This document shows, in pieces, positions 8,182 to 16,722 of a stretch of 26,953 bases of DNA (position 1 is the first letter of the stretch; every line of letters starts with the position of its first letter). The stretch is taken from assembly GCA_050180235.1 (NCBI GenBank), contig JBFXEJ010000094.1:1-26953 (forward strand), written 5' to 3'. The notes under the pieces are model-generated. The model was not told the DNA's origin. It searched no databases and saw only the letters and a program-made list of their open reading frames with translations. The position numbers were made by a program, and so were the translations under genes. This stretch comes from JAABRU01 sp050180235 (lineage in GTDB: Bacteria > Desulfobacterota > Desulfobacteria > Desulfobacterales > Desulfococcaceae).

Positions 8182-8210
8182 TTGACACAGTTGCAAAATA
8201 TGGATATGAT
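8182..8210 (+). promoter_or_regulatory. Sigma-70-type promoter of lipB
   Basis: TTGACA (8182-8187), a 17-bp spacer and TATGAT (8205-8210) form a near-consensus promoter. A start near 8217 gives a leader of about 30 nt before the lipB ATG. Together with the divergent sigma-54 promoter it fills the 378-bp gap between the two genes. Confidence 0.75.
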
Positions 8211-8246
8211 GATACAGAAAACAGATACCTGCACAGCGGAGACTAC

Positions 8247-8939
8247 ATGAATATTTGCCCGGATACATCCAAAACCTTTCTGTGGATAGAACTGCCCCTG
8301 ACGCCTTATGAAAAGGCATTGGATATGCAGAGGAAGATTGTTGAGGCCAAAAAAGAAAAGCATCTGAAAAACGATGCGGTGCTGGTTTTGGAGCATCCGC
8401 CGGTGTTCACTCTGGGACGGAACCGGGGACGGGAAAATCTGACAGTCTCAGAAGAATTTCTGGCAGAAAAGGGTGTGCAGATATTTCAGACAGAACGGGG
8501 CGGGAATATCACCTTTCACGGCCCCGGACAGCTTGTGGTCTATCCCATTCTGGATATGAATGCAGGCAGGCTTGGCATCCGGGAATATGTGGAAGGGCTG
8601 GAAGAAATCATGACCAAAACTGTGAGGGAATGGGGAATTTCCGCGAACGGTGATGCAAAAAACCGGGGACTGTGGATCGGGAACCGCAAACTGGGCAGTA
8701 TCGGGGTGGCTGTAAAACACGGAATCTGCTTTCACGGACTCGCCCTGAACGTAAACATGGATCTGCACCCATTCACATGGATAAATCCCTGCGGTCTGTG
8801 CAATATTCAGATGAGCAGCATGGAAAAGGAAAGCGGAAAAAAAATCAGCCTGGCAGATGTTCGGGAAGTTCTGAAAAAGCATATGTCCGGATTTCTGAAA
8901 AAAAAGGCAGCGGATGCGGATTTTCAGGATATTTTCTGA
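8247..8939 (+). CDS. lipB: Lipoyl(octanoyl) transferase LipB
   Basis: This cytoplasmic enzyme transfers octanoate from acyl carrier protein to lipoyl domains, the first step of de novo lipoate attachment. The 230-residue protein has the family signature ERGGNITFHGPGQLVVYP (83-100), with the conserved His91. It also has Lys148 in NRKLGSIGVAVKHG and the acyl-thioester cysteine Cys182 in WINPCGL. Length is normal for the family. The ATG is preceded by GCGGAG with good spacing. No lipA lies next to it. It is expressed from its own promoter, divergent from the ammonium transporter gene. Confidence 0.96.
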   Translation: MNICPDTSKTFLWIELPLTPYEKALDMQRKIVEAKKEKHLKNDAVLVLEHPPVFTLGRNRGRENLTVSEEFLAEKGVQIFQTERGGNITFHGPGQLVVYPILDMNAGRLGIREYVEGLEEIMTKTVREWGISANGDAKNRGLWIGNRKLGSIGVAVKHGICFHGLALNVNMDLHPFTWINPCGLCNIQMSSMEKESGKKISLADVREVLKKHMSGFLKKKAADADFQDIF

Positions 8940-9105
8940 AAAATCCGCGGCAGAGACCCGGAAAAGCCCGGAAATGCAATATCCTGTATAAAATTTACAA
9001 ACAACTGAAATCACAGTTTTTCAACCCAAAATGAAACTGGAGTGCAATGGATGAAGGAAATATCCTCTTTTGCAGATATGACAGAAAAAGTTGCATCTGA
9101 CACAA

Positions 9106-9133
9106 ATATGTGCAAATATGGATATGTGCAAAT
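9106..9133 (+). promoter_or_regulatory. Direct repeat upstream of the chemoreceptor operon
   Basis: ATATGTGCAAAT occurs twice (9106-9117 and 9122-9133), 16 bp apart, about 110 bp upstream of the receptor ATG. It could be a regulator binding site or a chance low-complexity repeat. The 305-bp gap (8940-9244) otherwise shows only a 28-codon ORF of doubtful status. Confidence 0.35.
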
Positions 9134-9244
9134 GTAATTTGAACTTATGCTTTATCTGTGTCAGTTATTCCCACAGCAGTTTCAAACCTGTCCCTGCAAT
9201 CCCATCAGCCGGACGGATGGGCCGGTATTCAAAGGAGCTGCCCT

Positions 9245-11086
9245 ATGAAAAGCATAAAAAACAAAATTCTCATAAGATTCTCCTTTTTCAGCTTCCTGAT
9301 TCTTCTGACCATCGGCATTGTGATTTCCATCAAACTTGAAACAGGGCAGTCCCGTCAGGGAGAAAGACTGTCCGGCAGACTGAGGGAGCTGATGAACCGG
9401 AATCTGGCCGCCCATCACCATATGGCAAGAATCGCTGTTGACCGTATGGGAAAAGAAACAGCAATAGCCGCAAAAAATTTTCTCTTCAGCTCCGGAACAG
9501 GTGCGGAAGGCATGAATTCTGAAACTGCCCTGTTCAGGGAGCTGGCGGATTTTGCAGTTCTGTATGATCCTGAGGGAAAATGCACCGGATTCCGGCCCGG
9601 TGAAAAAGAGGGCGCAGATACAGAAAAAATACGGGAATATTTCTCTTCCTGGGAAATCCGGAAAAGCATACTGGAAATACTGGAAAAGGATGAACAGGAA
9701 GCGCAGTCCCCTGTCATCACTTTTGCCCGGCATGACAGAGCTTTTATCGAAGCGCTGGGACTTGCGGAAAAATACCCGGCAGGAGAGCATTTTATCAGCG
9801 TACTTTCAGCGGAATTGGTGACAGCTTTGCCCGGACTGCGGGGGGGCATGGTTATTGGGGGAAAAATACTCAATCTGCACAGCCGGCCCTTTCAGGAAAT
9901 TTATGCGGCCACCGGTTCTGCCGCGGCCCTGTTTGCAGGAACTGAGGCCGTTGTGCAGACAGGATTCATACGCAGTGGAAATAACGGCCTGCGTCTCAGT
10001 CCTGAGCAGGCCGCCCGGATTGCAGGCTCTTCCCTTCCTGTTCCTTTTTCCCTGGAAGCAGGCGGAAGAACTTTCCACATCATAGCATCAGCACTCAGCA
10101 GAGCGGATGGTGCTTATGCCGGAGCCTTGTGTGCGGGCATTTCCGAAGAACAGGCACTTGGAATCGAAAAGGATTTTCTCAGTGACGGGATGGCATACAG
10201 AAAAAATCTTCTTCTGTGGATAGCAGGTATCAGTCTGACTGCCCTGGGTATTTTTATTGCTGTTTCCTTAGTGATAGCCACAGAAATCGAACGTCCCATA
10301 AAAGAACTTATTTCCGGTCTTTCCGATGCTGCGGATTCTCTGTCTGCGGCTTCGGATCAGGTGTCAACTATGGGACAGCATATGGCAGAAGGATCATCAG
10401 AGCAGGCCGCGGCCGCGGATGAGGCTTCCATGTCCCTCAGTGAAATGGCAGACGCCATCAAAGAAACTTCGGGACTGACACGCGGGGCCGGGGATCTGAT
10501 GAATGACAATATCAAAAAATCCGTGAAAACCGTGATGCTGCTGGTGGAACTCACGGAACAGATTGCCACCATTGAAAAAGACAGCGACCGTATCGGCAAT
10601 ATCATCAATTCCATAGATGAAATCGCTTTTCAGACCAATCTCCTGGCCCTGAACGCGGCTGTGGAAGCCGCGCACGCGGGCAAAGCCGGAGCAGGATTTG
10701 CAGTGGTCGCGGGTGAAGTGAGAAATCTGGCTGTCCGCACCACCGGAGCAGCAAAAAACACGCAGGAACTGCTGGACACCACCATCCGCCGGATCGCACA
10801 GTCCGCAGGTGCGGTCAGAGATATGAACCGGGATTTTGAGGGTATTATAAGATCATCGACAATAATGGGAGACAAAACTGCGGCTATCACCAATGCCAGC
10901 AAAAATCATGCGCAGGTGCTCAGGCAGATCAGTGATTCTGTGTCAGGAATGAATCAGGGCATCCAGCAGAATGCGGCCAATGCCCAGGAACTGGCAAGCG
11001 CATCCGAACAGCTCAGCGCGCAGGCAGAGCAGTTAAAGGATTTTGTGGGAACCCTGCTTACAATAGTGGGAGGCCGGAAAGCATGA
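9245..11086 (+). CDS. Methyl-accepting chemotaxis-type transmembrane sensor
   Basis: Numbering is from the ATG at 9245, which follows AAAGGAG; the upstream open frame is not needed. The 613-residue protein has a first membrane helix at about 11-29 and a large periplasmic region of about 290 residues with no recognised sensor motif. A second helix lies at about 322-346. The cytoplasmic signalling domain contains the MCP hairpin tip: IDEIAFQTNLLALNAAVEAA (457-476), then GKAGAGFAVVAGEVRNLAVR (479-498). The linker after the second helix is short (TEIERPIKEL) and only weakly HAMP-like. The stop codon overlaps the ATG of the next gene by 4 bp, so the two are translationally coupled. With a SpoIIE-type phosphatase and a STAS protein downstream and no che genes nearby, it probably feeds a partner-switching pathway. 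That role is inferred. Confidence 0.9.
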   Translation: MKSIKNKILIRFSFFSFLILLTIGIVISIKLETGQSRQGERLSGRLRELMNRNLAAHHHMARIAVDRMGKETAIAAKNFLFSSGTGAEGMNSETALFRELADFAVLYDPEGKCTGFRPGEKEGADTEKIREYFSSWEIRKSILEILEKDEQEAQSPVITFARHDRAFIEALGLAEKYPAGEHFISVLSAELVTALPGLRGGMVIGGKILNLHSRPFQEIYAATGSAAALFAGTEAVVQTGFIRSGNNGLRLSPEQAARIAGSSLPVPFSLEAGGRTFHIIASALSRADGAYAGALCAGISEEQALGIEKDFLSDGMAYRKNLLLWIAGISLTALGIFIAVSLVIATEIERPIKELISGLSDAADSLSAASDQVSTMGQHMAEGSSEQAAAADEASMSLSEMADAIKETSGLTRGAGDLMNDNIKKSVKTVMLLVELTEQIATIEKDSDRIGNIINSIDEIAFQTNLLALNAAVEAAHAGKAGAGFAVVAGEVRNLAVRTTGAAKNTQELLDTTIRRIAQSAGAVRDMNRDFEGIIRSSTIMGDKTAAITNASKNHAQVLRQISDSVSGMNQGIQQNAANAQELASASEQLSAQAEQLKDFVGTLLTIVGGRKA

Positions 11087-13134
11087 ACCTGCGGATTTTT
11101 ATCACCGAAGGAACGGAATCCGGCAGGCTCCGAAGCATTTTTGAATCTCCTGAGCGGTTTTATGCCCCAGAAGACAATTTGTTTTTACTGCATTTTTTTG
11201 AAAATATCCCGGATCTGCTCCGATGCGTTCAGGAAGAATTTCTGAAAGACAGACCTGTGCCGCTCTGCATTCTGCAAATGCCTTTGGAGGAAGGGGAAAA
11301 AACTGCTGAATCTCTTTTCCGCATTGATCCGGATATTGCCATTATCCTGATTTTCCCGTCCGTATCTTTTACTCCCCGGAAAAAAATGGGGGCATGGGAA
11401 AGACATCTGCACTGTCTTTCACCACCTCTGCGGGATGATGCAGTTTCTGCTTTGGCCGGTTCCATGCTTATGGCCTGGAATGAGAAGCAGAAACTGAAAT
11501 CCCTGGTCAGAGAAGCTGAACTGCGGGAAAACGGGGAGTATCTGAAAACCATCATGTCTGTCATACAGACAGGAGTGATGATCATTGATCCGCAAAATTA
11601 TAAAATCATTGATGCAAATCCCTGCGCGTCCCGGATGCTCGGATGCGGGGAGAATGAACTCATCGGACGGGATTTTTATGAACTCAGGGACAGGGAAGGG
11701 AAATTTTCTGATCCCCGGCAGCGCATGGTCAGCGATGAATATGCCCTGAAAAGACATGATAACAGGGTGATTCATGTCCGCCGGACTCTGACCGGGGCAA
11801 AAGTGAAAGGCCGGGAATATCTGGTGCAGAGTATGCTGGACATAACTGACATCCGGCGTCTTATGAACAAAATGGAAATCAGCATTGATCTGGCACGGCA
11901 TCTGCTGCACATGGTCAATGGTCAGACACCCCGTCACACAGAGCTTCCGGAAAACCGGGTATTGTTTGCCGAAGCCCTTTCCTTTCCCTGTAACAAGGAG
12001 GGAGGGGATCATTTTTTTGTCCGAAATTTTCCGGACATGAGCGTTTTCAGCCTCAAGGATCAGTCCGGACATGAAGTGGGCTGTGTTCTGCGCAGTATTA
12101 TCACTGATCTGATCCACCACAGTCTGCTGAACCGTTTTGCTTCCAAAGGCCAGGACTTTGTCATTTCACACCTCAATGGGGAAATCTGCCGATCCGGCAT
12201 GTTCCGATCCCATGATTTTTTTACTGCTGTAAGTGCGCAGATTGATCACCGGACTTTGGAAATGAAATATGTGTCAGCAGGACATCCCCGTTTTCTCCTG
12301 ATACGCGGAGACAGAGTCACCGGGCTTCCGGAAAGGGACGGCGCGGGAAAAAACCTGTTTATTCCCCTGAGTCCGGAAACGGTTTTCTCCGCGGGAATAT
12401 GTCCCCTGCAGGATGGTGACAGGCTGATTTTCTATACAGACGGCCTGACCGAGATGCCGCGCACCAATGGCCTGGGATTTATCACTTTTGACAGACTCCT
12501 GGAACTGACTTCGGACATTCTTCGCAGTGAACAGGCAGTTTCTGCTGCGGATCTTATGCGGAAGATTATAGAAAAAGTATGTCTGATGAGCAGGGTGGAT
12601 CCGGTTTTTTCCAAAAACACATCGCTGGATGACATTACCCTGCTGGGGCTGGAAATCGAAAACACAGGCAGATGCCGGGAAAAAATTTTGTATCCGGAAA
12701 ATGCAGATGCCCTGTATAAAATGATTGATGATTTGTACCGGGAAATATCACAGGAGATGAACTGGCATGGATATGAAATTTCTCCGCTCGGCATCCGCTC
12801 TATCCTGTCAGAAAGCATCCTGAACGCATGGCGCCACGGCAACCGCGGGGACAGCAGCAAATCCATTACCGTCCGCTGGCGCTTTGGCAATGATTTTCAT
12901 CTGGAAGTGAAAGATGAGGGAAGTGGTTTTGATTCCGGGAATATCCCTGATCCCAAAAGCGGGGATTTTTTTTACCGGAATTCAGGCAGGGGAGTTTATA
13001 TAATCCGGCGCTATGCGGATACTGTGCAGTGGAAGGATCGCGGCAGACATATGATGATTTCCATGCGCAAACACAGAGAGGCTGCAGGGCAGGAATATGC
13101 TCGGCAGACCGCCAATACAATGAAACTCTGGTAA
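11083..13134 (+). CDS. PAS / SpoIIE-type PP2C phosphatase / HATPase (RsbW-like) signalling protein
   Basis: The protein has 683 residues. Residues 1-130 form an alpha/beta region reminiscent of a degenerate receiver domain, without a clear phospho-acceptor Asp. A PAS domain covers about 150-262 (TGVMIIDPQNYKIIDANPCA). A SpoIIE/PP2C phosphatase domain spans about 285-525, with EGGDHFF (Asp309), KDQSGH (326-330), YVSAGHP, YTDGLTE (451-457) and the terminal LDDITLL (Asp516/517). The C-terminal 540-665 is an anti-sigma-type HATPase: N-box ESILNAWRHGN (Asn581) and G-boxes DEGSGFD (611-617) and GRGVYIIRR. Kinase and phosphatase acting on a STAS protein are thus joined in one chain. The 4-bp overlap with the receptor gene and the 14-bp gap to the STAS gene place all three in one operon. 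No sigma factor is adjacent, so the final target is unknown. Confidence 0.88.
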   Translation: MNLRIFITEGTESGRLRSIFESPERFYAPEDNLFLLHFFENIPDLLRCVQEEFLKDRPVPLCILQMPLEEGEKTAESLFRIDPDIAIILIFPSVSFTPRKKMGAWERHLHCLSPPLRDDAVSALAGSMLMAWNEKQKLKSLVREAELRENGEYLKTIMSVIQTGVMIIDPQNYKIIDANPCASRMLGCGENELIGRDFYELRDREGKFSDPRQRMVSDEYALKRHDNRVIHVRRTLTGAKVKGREYLVQSMLDITDIRRLMNKMEISIDLARHLLHMVNGQTPRHTELPENRVLFAEALSFPCNKEGGDHFFVRNFPDMSVFSLKDQSGHEVGCVLRSIITDLIHHSLLNRFASKGQDFVISHLNGEICRSGMFRSHDFFTAVSAQIDHRTLEMKYVSAGHPRFLLIRGDRVTGLPERDGAGKNLFIPLSPETVFSAGICPLQDGDRLIFYTDGLTEMPRTNGLGFITFDRLLELTSDILRSEQAVSAADLMRKIIEKVCLMSRVDPVFSKNTSLDDITLLGLEIENTGRCREKILYPENADALYKMIDDLYREISQEMNWHGYEISPLGIRSILSESILNAWRHGNRGDSSKSITVRWRFGNDFHLEVKDEGSGFDSGNIPDPKSGDFFYRNSGRGVYIIRRYADTVQWKDRGRHMMISMRKHREAAGQEYARQTANTMKLW

Positions 13135-13148
13135 ATAAGGACAGACAT

Positions 13149-13454
13149 ATGAATGTTACAGTCAGTCAGCAGGGAACCCTTGTCCGGATGGTTCTGGACG
13201 GGGATATTGATGAACACGGGGCTGAAACCATGAACACGCGGTTTCAGGAACTGGGAAAGGAATCCTTTTCCGAACTGGTGCTGGATTTCAGGAAAGTGAA
13301 GTATATCGGCAGTTCCGGCATTGGTCAGTTGATTCTGTTTTACAAGGAGACAGCTCCTCTGGGCAAAAAGGTGCGGATTGAAAATGTTTCAAAGGAGATT
13401 TATGATCTGCTCCTGGATTTGGACATCAACAAGGTGATTTCCATTCATCAGTGA
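13149..13454 (+). CDS. STAS-domain anti-anti-sigma factor
   Basis: The 101-residue single-domain protein has the STAS core. MVLDGDIDEHGAETMNTRF (14-32) leads into LVLDFRKVKYIGSSGIGQLI (43-62). The serine pair 55/56 sits where SpoIIAA/RsbV proteins are phosphorylated by their HATPase kinase. It is therefore the expected substrate of both the kinase and phosphatase halves of the preceding protein. The ATG at 13149 follows AAGGACAG and lies 14 bp after the upstream stop codon. The usual Asp before the serine pair is Gly here, which is seen in other STAS proteins but could alter phosphorylation. Confidence 0.92.
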   Translation: MNVTVSQQGTLVRMVLDGDIDEHGAETMNTRFQELGKESFSELVLDFRKVKYIGSSGIGQLILFYKETAPLGKKVRIENVSKEIYDLLLDLDINKVISIHQ

Positions 13455-13607
13455 AACAGGGGAAAGCAGAACAGGCTTCCTGTTGGCAGAGGGATTTTTT
13501 AGGTGATTTCTGAAAATAAATATACAGGTTCAGTTCACAGGGCACAAGCCTTAAGCCTGTGCTGATTTTACTGGATATTCTTTTCTGAAAGTCTCTGCAG
13601 GCTGTAA

Positions 13608-14156
13608 TCAGAACCGGCAGGAATACAGACATTGTGAGAGCCGGTTCTGACGGATAAAGTGCAGAAGCTGCTGACAGACCAGCAGATCCGTGGGAAAAGC
13701 CATTGCCTCCGGCAGATGATTCAATGGGAAAAAGCGGGCTTCGGATGCGTCCGAACCGGCCTGAAGTTCTCCGCCCTTTTCCTTTCCCCAGAACCAGATA
13801 CCCACACTCTGCTTTTCCCGGTCATGAAAATTGGAATGAACCGTGAAAACAGGCCCAATATCCACTTCCAATCCTGTTTCCTCCCGGCATTCCCTTTGCG
13901 CGGAAATGCGGACATCCTCATCCCATTCCGCATGTCCGCAGGGAATGCACCACATGCCTGCATATGAACCCTTCCTCCGCACCAGCAGAAGTCTGTCCTC
14001 CCGCATCACGATCACCGCGACACCCGCGGTGGGATTTTGGTACAGTGTTTTCCGGCAGGTGGTGCACCAAAGATGTTTTACGCTGCCCCTGCCCGATTTT
14101 TCCAGCGGGCTTCCGCACATGGGGCAGAACTTAAAAAGGCCAGAACTGATTGTCAT
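13608..14156 (-). CDS. Nudix hydrolase with N-terminal zinc ribbon
   Basis: The 182-residue protein starts with a four-cysteine zinc ribbon (Cys11, Cys14, Cys31, Cys34), as in NADH-pyrophosphatase-like Nudix proteins. A complete Nudix box follows: Gly74, Glu80, Arg88-Glu89 and REETGL (91-96), fitting GX5EX7REUXEEXGU. It should hydrolyse a nucleoside-diphosphate-linked substrate in the cytoplasm. The substrate is not predictable, though NUDT14/NudC-like dinucleotides or sugar nucleotides are possibilities. Its ATG lies inside the end of the rubrerythrin-like gene (26-bp overlap), so translation is probably coupled. Confidence 0.9.
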   Translation of the reverse strand: MTISSGLFKFCPMCGSPLEKSGRGSVKHLWCTTCRKTLYQNPTAGVAVIVMREDRLLLVRRKGSYAGMWCIPCGHAEWDEDVRISAQRECREETGLEVDIGPVFTVHSNFHDREKQSVGIWFWGKEKGGELQAGSDASEARFFPLNHLPEAMAFPTDLLVCQQLLHFIRQNRLSQCLYSCRF

Positions 14157-14634
14157 TCCAGATTTTTTCCGTCAGTTGCCGATCCATGTGCATAAGAAGG
14201 TTCAGATGGCCCCGCTCCCAGTCCGCAAGCCAGGCATAAAGTTTCCTTTCTTCCGGGTCTTCGGCCTTTTTCGCCTGGTCGGCATACAGGGAAACTGCGC
14301 GTTCTTCCATTGAAATGGCCGCACCAATGGCAGCGGATTCAAAACCGGATGCGGATATTTTTTTCTGCAAGTCCGTGTTCAGAATTTCCGATGCTGTATC
14401 ACAGGCAGTTTTTTCAATATAGTTTCCAGGTTTGAAATGATTGTTTTCCCTGAAGGAAATAAACTGCTCCGAAAGGATGCGGATATGGTTTTCCTCCTCT
14501 GCTGCCATTGTGGTGAAAAATTCTTTCACAGCTTTGTTGTCTGTCTGTTCCGCCACCTTCCGGTAAAAAGCCTCTCCCCTTTTTTCCAGCAGGATTGCAT
14601 TTTTCAATATTTTCAGAGAATTGCTTTCCTTCAT
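14131..14634 (-). CDS. Rubrerythrin-like ferritin-family diiron protein (no rubredoxin domain)
   Basis: The 167-residue protein is a four-helix bundle with two ExxH-type half-sites. Helix 1 contains LEKRGEAFY (16-24) and helix 2 EEENH (46-50). Helix 3 contains SMEERAVSLY (108-117) and helix 4 DWERGH (138-143). These are the carboxylate and histidine ligands of a diiron site. There are no CxxC knuckles, so the rubredoxin-like domain of classical rubrerythrin is absent. Such proteins act in peroxide detoxification or iron handling in anaerobes; which applies here is unknown. GGAGG lies 6 nt before the ATG. It is the first gene of a two-gene transcript with the overlapping Nudix gene. Confidence 0.85.
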   Translation of the reverse strand: MKESNSLKILKNAILLEKRGEAFYRKVAEQTDNKAVKEFFTTMAAEEENHIRILSEQFISFRENNHFKPGNYIEKTACDTASEILNTDLQKKISASGFESAAIGAAISMEERAVSLYADQAKKAEDPEERKLYAWLADWERGHLNLLMHMDRQLTEKIWNDNQFWPF

Positions 14635-14789
14635 CTTTTCCTCCGTAAAGAATTGTCATAAAAAGAAAAAACATAACATGAATAAAAAATCCCGGTTCAT
14701 AGACAATTATGTATATAATGACTGTGGACAAAAAGCAATCCAAAGGTTATGAAAAAGAAAAAAATACAATCAGCAGAAAGGAACTGTTT

Positions 14790-16193
14790 ATGGATATAAG
14801 AGTTGAAAACGATTCTATGGGCAAAGCTGATGTTCCGGCAGATAAATACTGGGGAGCGCAGACCCAGCGATCTCTGCATTATTTCAGGATTGGTGAGGAA
14901 AAAATGCCGCGGGAGATTATCCGGGCTATGGGCATAGTGAAAAAAGCCTGCGCTCTGACCAACAGAAAACTGGGGCTGCTGGATGAAAAACGCTCTGAAC
15001 TGATTGTGAAAGCTGCGGAAGAAGTGATTTCCGGGAATCTGGACAGCCATTTCCCCCTGGTGATATGGCAGACCGGCAGCGGAACCCAGAGCAATATGAA
15101 TGCCAACGAGGTCATCTCCAACCGGGCCATAGAAATGATCGGCGGCCGGATGGGCAGCAAAGAGCCGGTGCATCCCAATGATCATGTCAACATGTCCCAG
15201 TCCTCCAATGATGTGTTCCCCGCAGTCATGCACATTGCGGCTGTGGAATCCATTGTGCGTCAACTGATTCCCGCGCTGAGACATCTCAAAGGGGAACTGG
15301 ACAGGAAAGTGGAGGATTTCAAAGATATTGTCAAAATCGGTCGCACGCATCTGCAGGACGCGACACCCCTGACCCTGGGGCAGGAATTTTCCGGATACGC
15401 AATGCAGGTGGAACTGGGCATAGGCCGGGCCGAAGCCTGTCTGAAAAACCTTTACAGGCTGGCCATTGGCGGGACAGCCGTGGGAACAGGTCTGAATGCT
15501 CCGCTCGGTTTTGACAGTCTGGCTGTGCAAAATATTTCAGAGATCTGCGGACTTTCCTTTGCAATTGCGGAAAACAAATTTGAGGGAATGGCAGCGCATG
15601 ATGCAATCGTGGAATGCAGCGGAGCAGTAAGAACCATTGCTGTCAGCCTGATGAAGATTGCAAATGACATCCGCTGGCTGGGCAGCGGCCCCCGCTGCGG
15701 CATCGGAGAACTTATTCTTCCGGCCAACGAACCCGGAAGTTCCATCATGCCGGGAAAGGTGAACCCCACACAGTGCGAGGCTTTAACTATGGTGATTGCC
15801 CGTGTTCTGGGAAATGATGTAACCGTGGCTTTCGCCGGTTCCCAGGGAAATTTTGAACTCAATGTGTTCAAACCGGTTATGATTTACAGTCTGCTGCAAT
15901 CCATTCGCCTGCTTTCCGATGCTGTCCGGAGTTTTACGGATCATCTGCTGACAGGACTGCGGGCCGACCGGACGAGAATTGACAAACTCATGCGCAATTC
16001 CCTGATGCTGGTGACAGCCCTGAGTCCCCATATCGGTTATGACAAAGCTGCAAAAACAGCCCATGAAGCCCACAAAAGCGGGGCAGGTCTGAAAGAAACG
16101 GCAGTGAAACTGGGTTATGTTACGGCAGAGGAGTTTGACCGGCTGGTACGGCCTGAGGAAATGGTGAAACCGGGTCTGCGATCAAAAGGATAA
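14790..16193 (+). CDS. fumC: Class II fumarate hydratase
   Basis: The enzyme interconverts fumarate and L-malate in the TCA cycle. The 467-residue sequence (start at 14790 after AGAAAGGAAC) is typical in length. It contains WQTGSGTQSNMNANEV (93-108), PNDHVNMSQSSNDVFP (129-144), GRTHLQDATP (184-193) and the superfamily signature GSSIMPGKVNP (316-326) with the catalytic serine loop. Together these distinguish fumarase from aspartase (GSSIMPAKVNP) and argininosuccinate lyase, although a single-residue difference separates some aspartases. It is a single gene, divergent from the rubrerythrin-like gene. An upstream in-frame ATG at 14709 lacks a Shine-Dalgarno sequence and conservation. Confidence 0.94.
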   Translation: MDIRVENDSMGKADVPADKYWGAQTQRSLHYFRIGEEKMPREIIRAMGIVKKACALTNRKLGLLDEKRSELIVKAAEEVISGNLDSHFPLVIWQTGSGTQSNMNANEVISNRAIEMIGGRMGSKEPVHPNDHVNMSQSSNDVFPAVMHIAAVESIVRQLIPALRHLKGELDRKVEDFKDIVKIGRTHLQDATPLTLGQEFSGYAMQVELGIGRAEACLKNLYRLAIGGTAVGTGLNAPLGFDSLAVQNISEICGLSFAIAENKFEGMAAHDAIVECSGAVRTIAVSLMKIANDIRWLGSGPRCGIGELILPANEPGSSIMPGKVNPTQCEALTMVIARVLGNDVTVAFAGSQGNFELNVFKPVMIYSLLQSIRLLSDAVRSFTDHLLTGLRADRTRIDKLMRNSLMLVTALSPHIGYDKAAKTAHEAHKSGAGLKETAVKLGYVTAEEFDRLVRPEEMVKPGLRSKG

Positions 16194-16327
16194 ATTCAGC
16201 CTGATGGAAATACGGTATCAGATTTTTGTTGATAAATCAGAAGATTGTAGCTGGACAAAAATAAAATGCCGGACATTGCATACCCAAATGGAAGTTTTTG
16301 TGCATTAAAAGATCATCTTACGAACTT

Positions 16328-16420
16328 ATACCGGTTCTCCATTGAAAATATACTTTATGAAACAAACCCATGCCCCTCTCAGGATGGGATTTTCTGAAAA
16401 AATCAATGAAGAATCGGTAT
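16328..16420. repeat. ATACC-family MITE-like element, copy c
   Basis: ATACCGGTTCTCCATTGA (16328-16345) has an inverted partner at 16403-16420 (complement ATACCGATTCTTCATTGA), with two mismatches in 18 bp. It lies in the gap between fumC and the cassette region. The AT-rich DNA at 16421-16564 shows no gene. Confidence 0.75.
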
Positions 16421-16564
16421 TATATAGTTCAGCATAATTTATGCCATACTTGAAAATAAAATAATTTGGTGGCTGATAGTTAAGAAAAAATATTTTTATA
16501 TTTCATAATATTATATCTAATTCAGAATCGTATTTTTTTTCTGACCCGGAATAACTATATTCGC

Positions 16565-16651
16565 TTGACTTCCATTTTATGATATGATAATTTTCCTAAA
16601 ATGGAAGTCTGCAGATCAGAATAACATGCGGTATGGAATGTTATCCTGATC
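16565..16651 (+). promoter_or_regulatory. Palindromic promoter region upstream of the solute-binding protein gene
   Basis: A 13-bp perfect inverted repeat (GACTTCCATTTTA at 16567-16579 and its complement at 16597-16609) encloses a candidate promoter: TTGACT 16565-16570, 17-bp spacer, TAATTT 16588-16593. A second inverted repeat follows, GATCAGAATAACAT (16614-16627) with its near complement at 16638-16651, which would be a hairpin in the leader. The first repeat may be an operator. The second could instead be a worn recombination-site remnant, since it carries ATAAC and GTTAT in inverted orientation. Confidence 0.5.
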
Positions 16652-16722
16652 TTTATAATCACTGGTTATATTTTTCCTTTCGGAATACTGATATAATCCT
16701 TAAACATAACAGGAGGATCATC

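Noticed and set aside
9051..9137. 28-codon ORF (MKEISSFADMTEKVASDTNM...) upstream of the chemoreceptor
   Set aside because: It has a weakly placed GGAG and no recognised family, and it overlaps a direct repeat; too little evidence for a gene.
13468..13500. Terminator after the STAS gene
   Set aside because: AACAGG/CCTGTT is only a 6-bp stem and the T run begins 11 bp after it, too weak to call.
16614..16651. Complete attC or attI site ahead of the solute-binding protein gene
   Set aside because: The dyad has ATAAC/GTTAT cores, but the boxes do not fit the attC consensus and the stem is too simple and short; it is kept only as a regulatory dyad.
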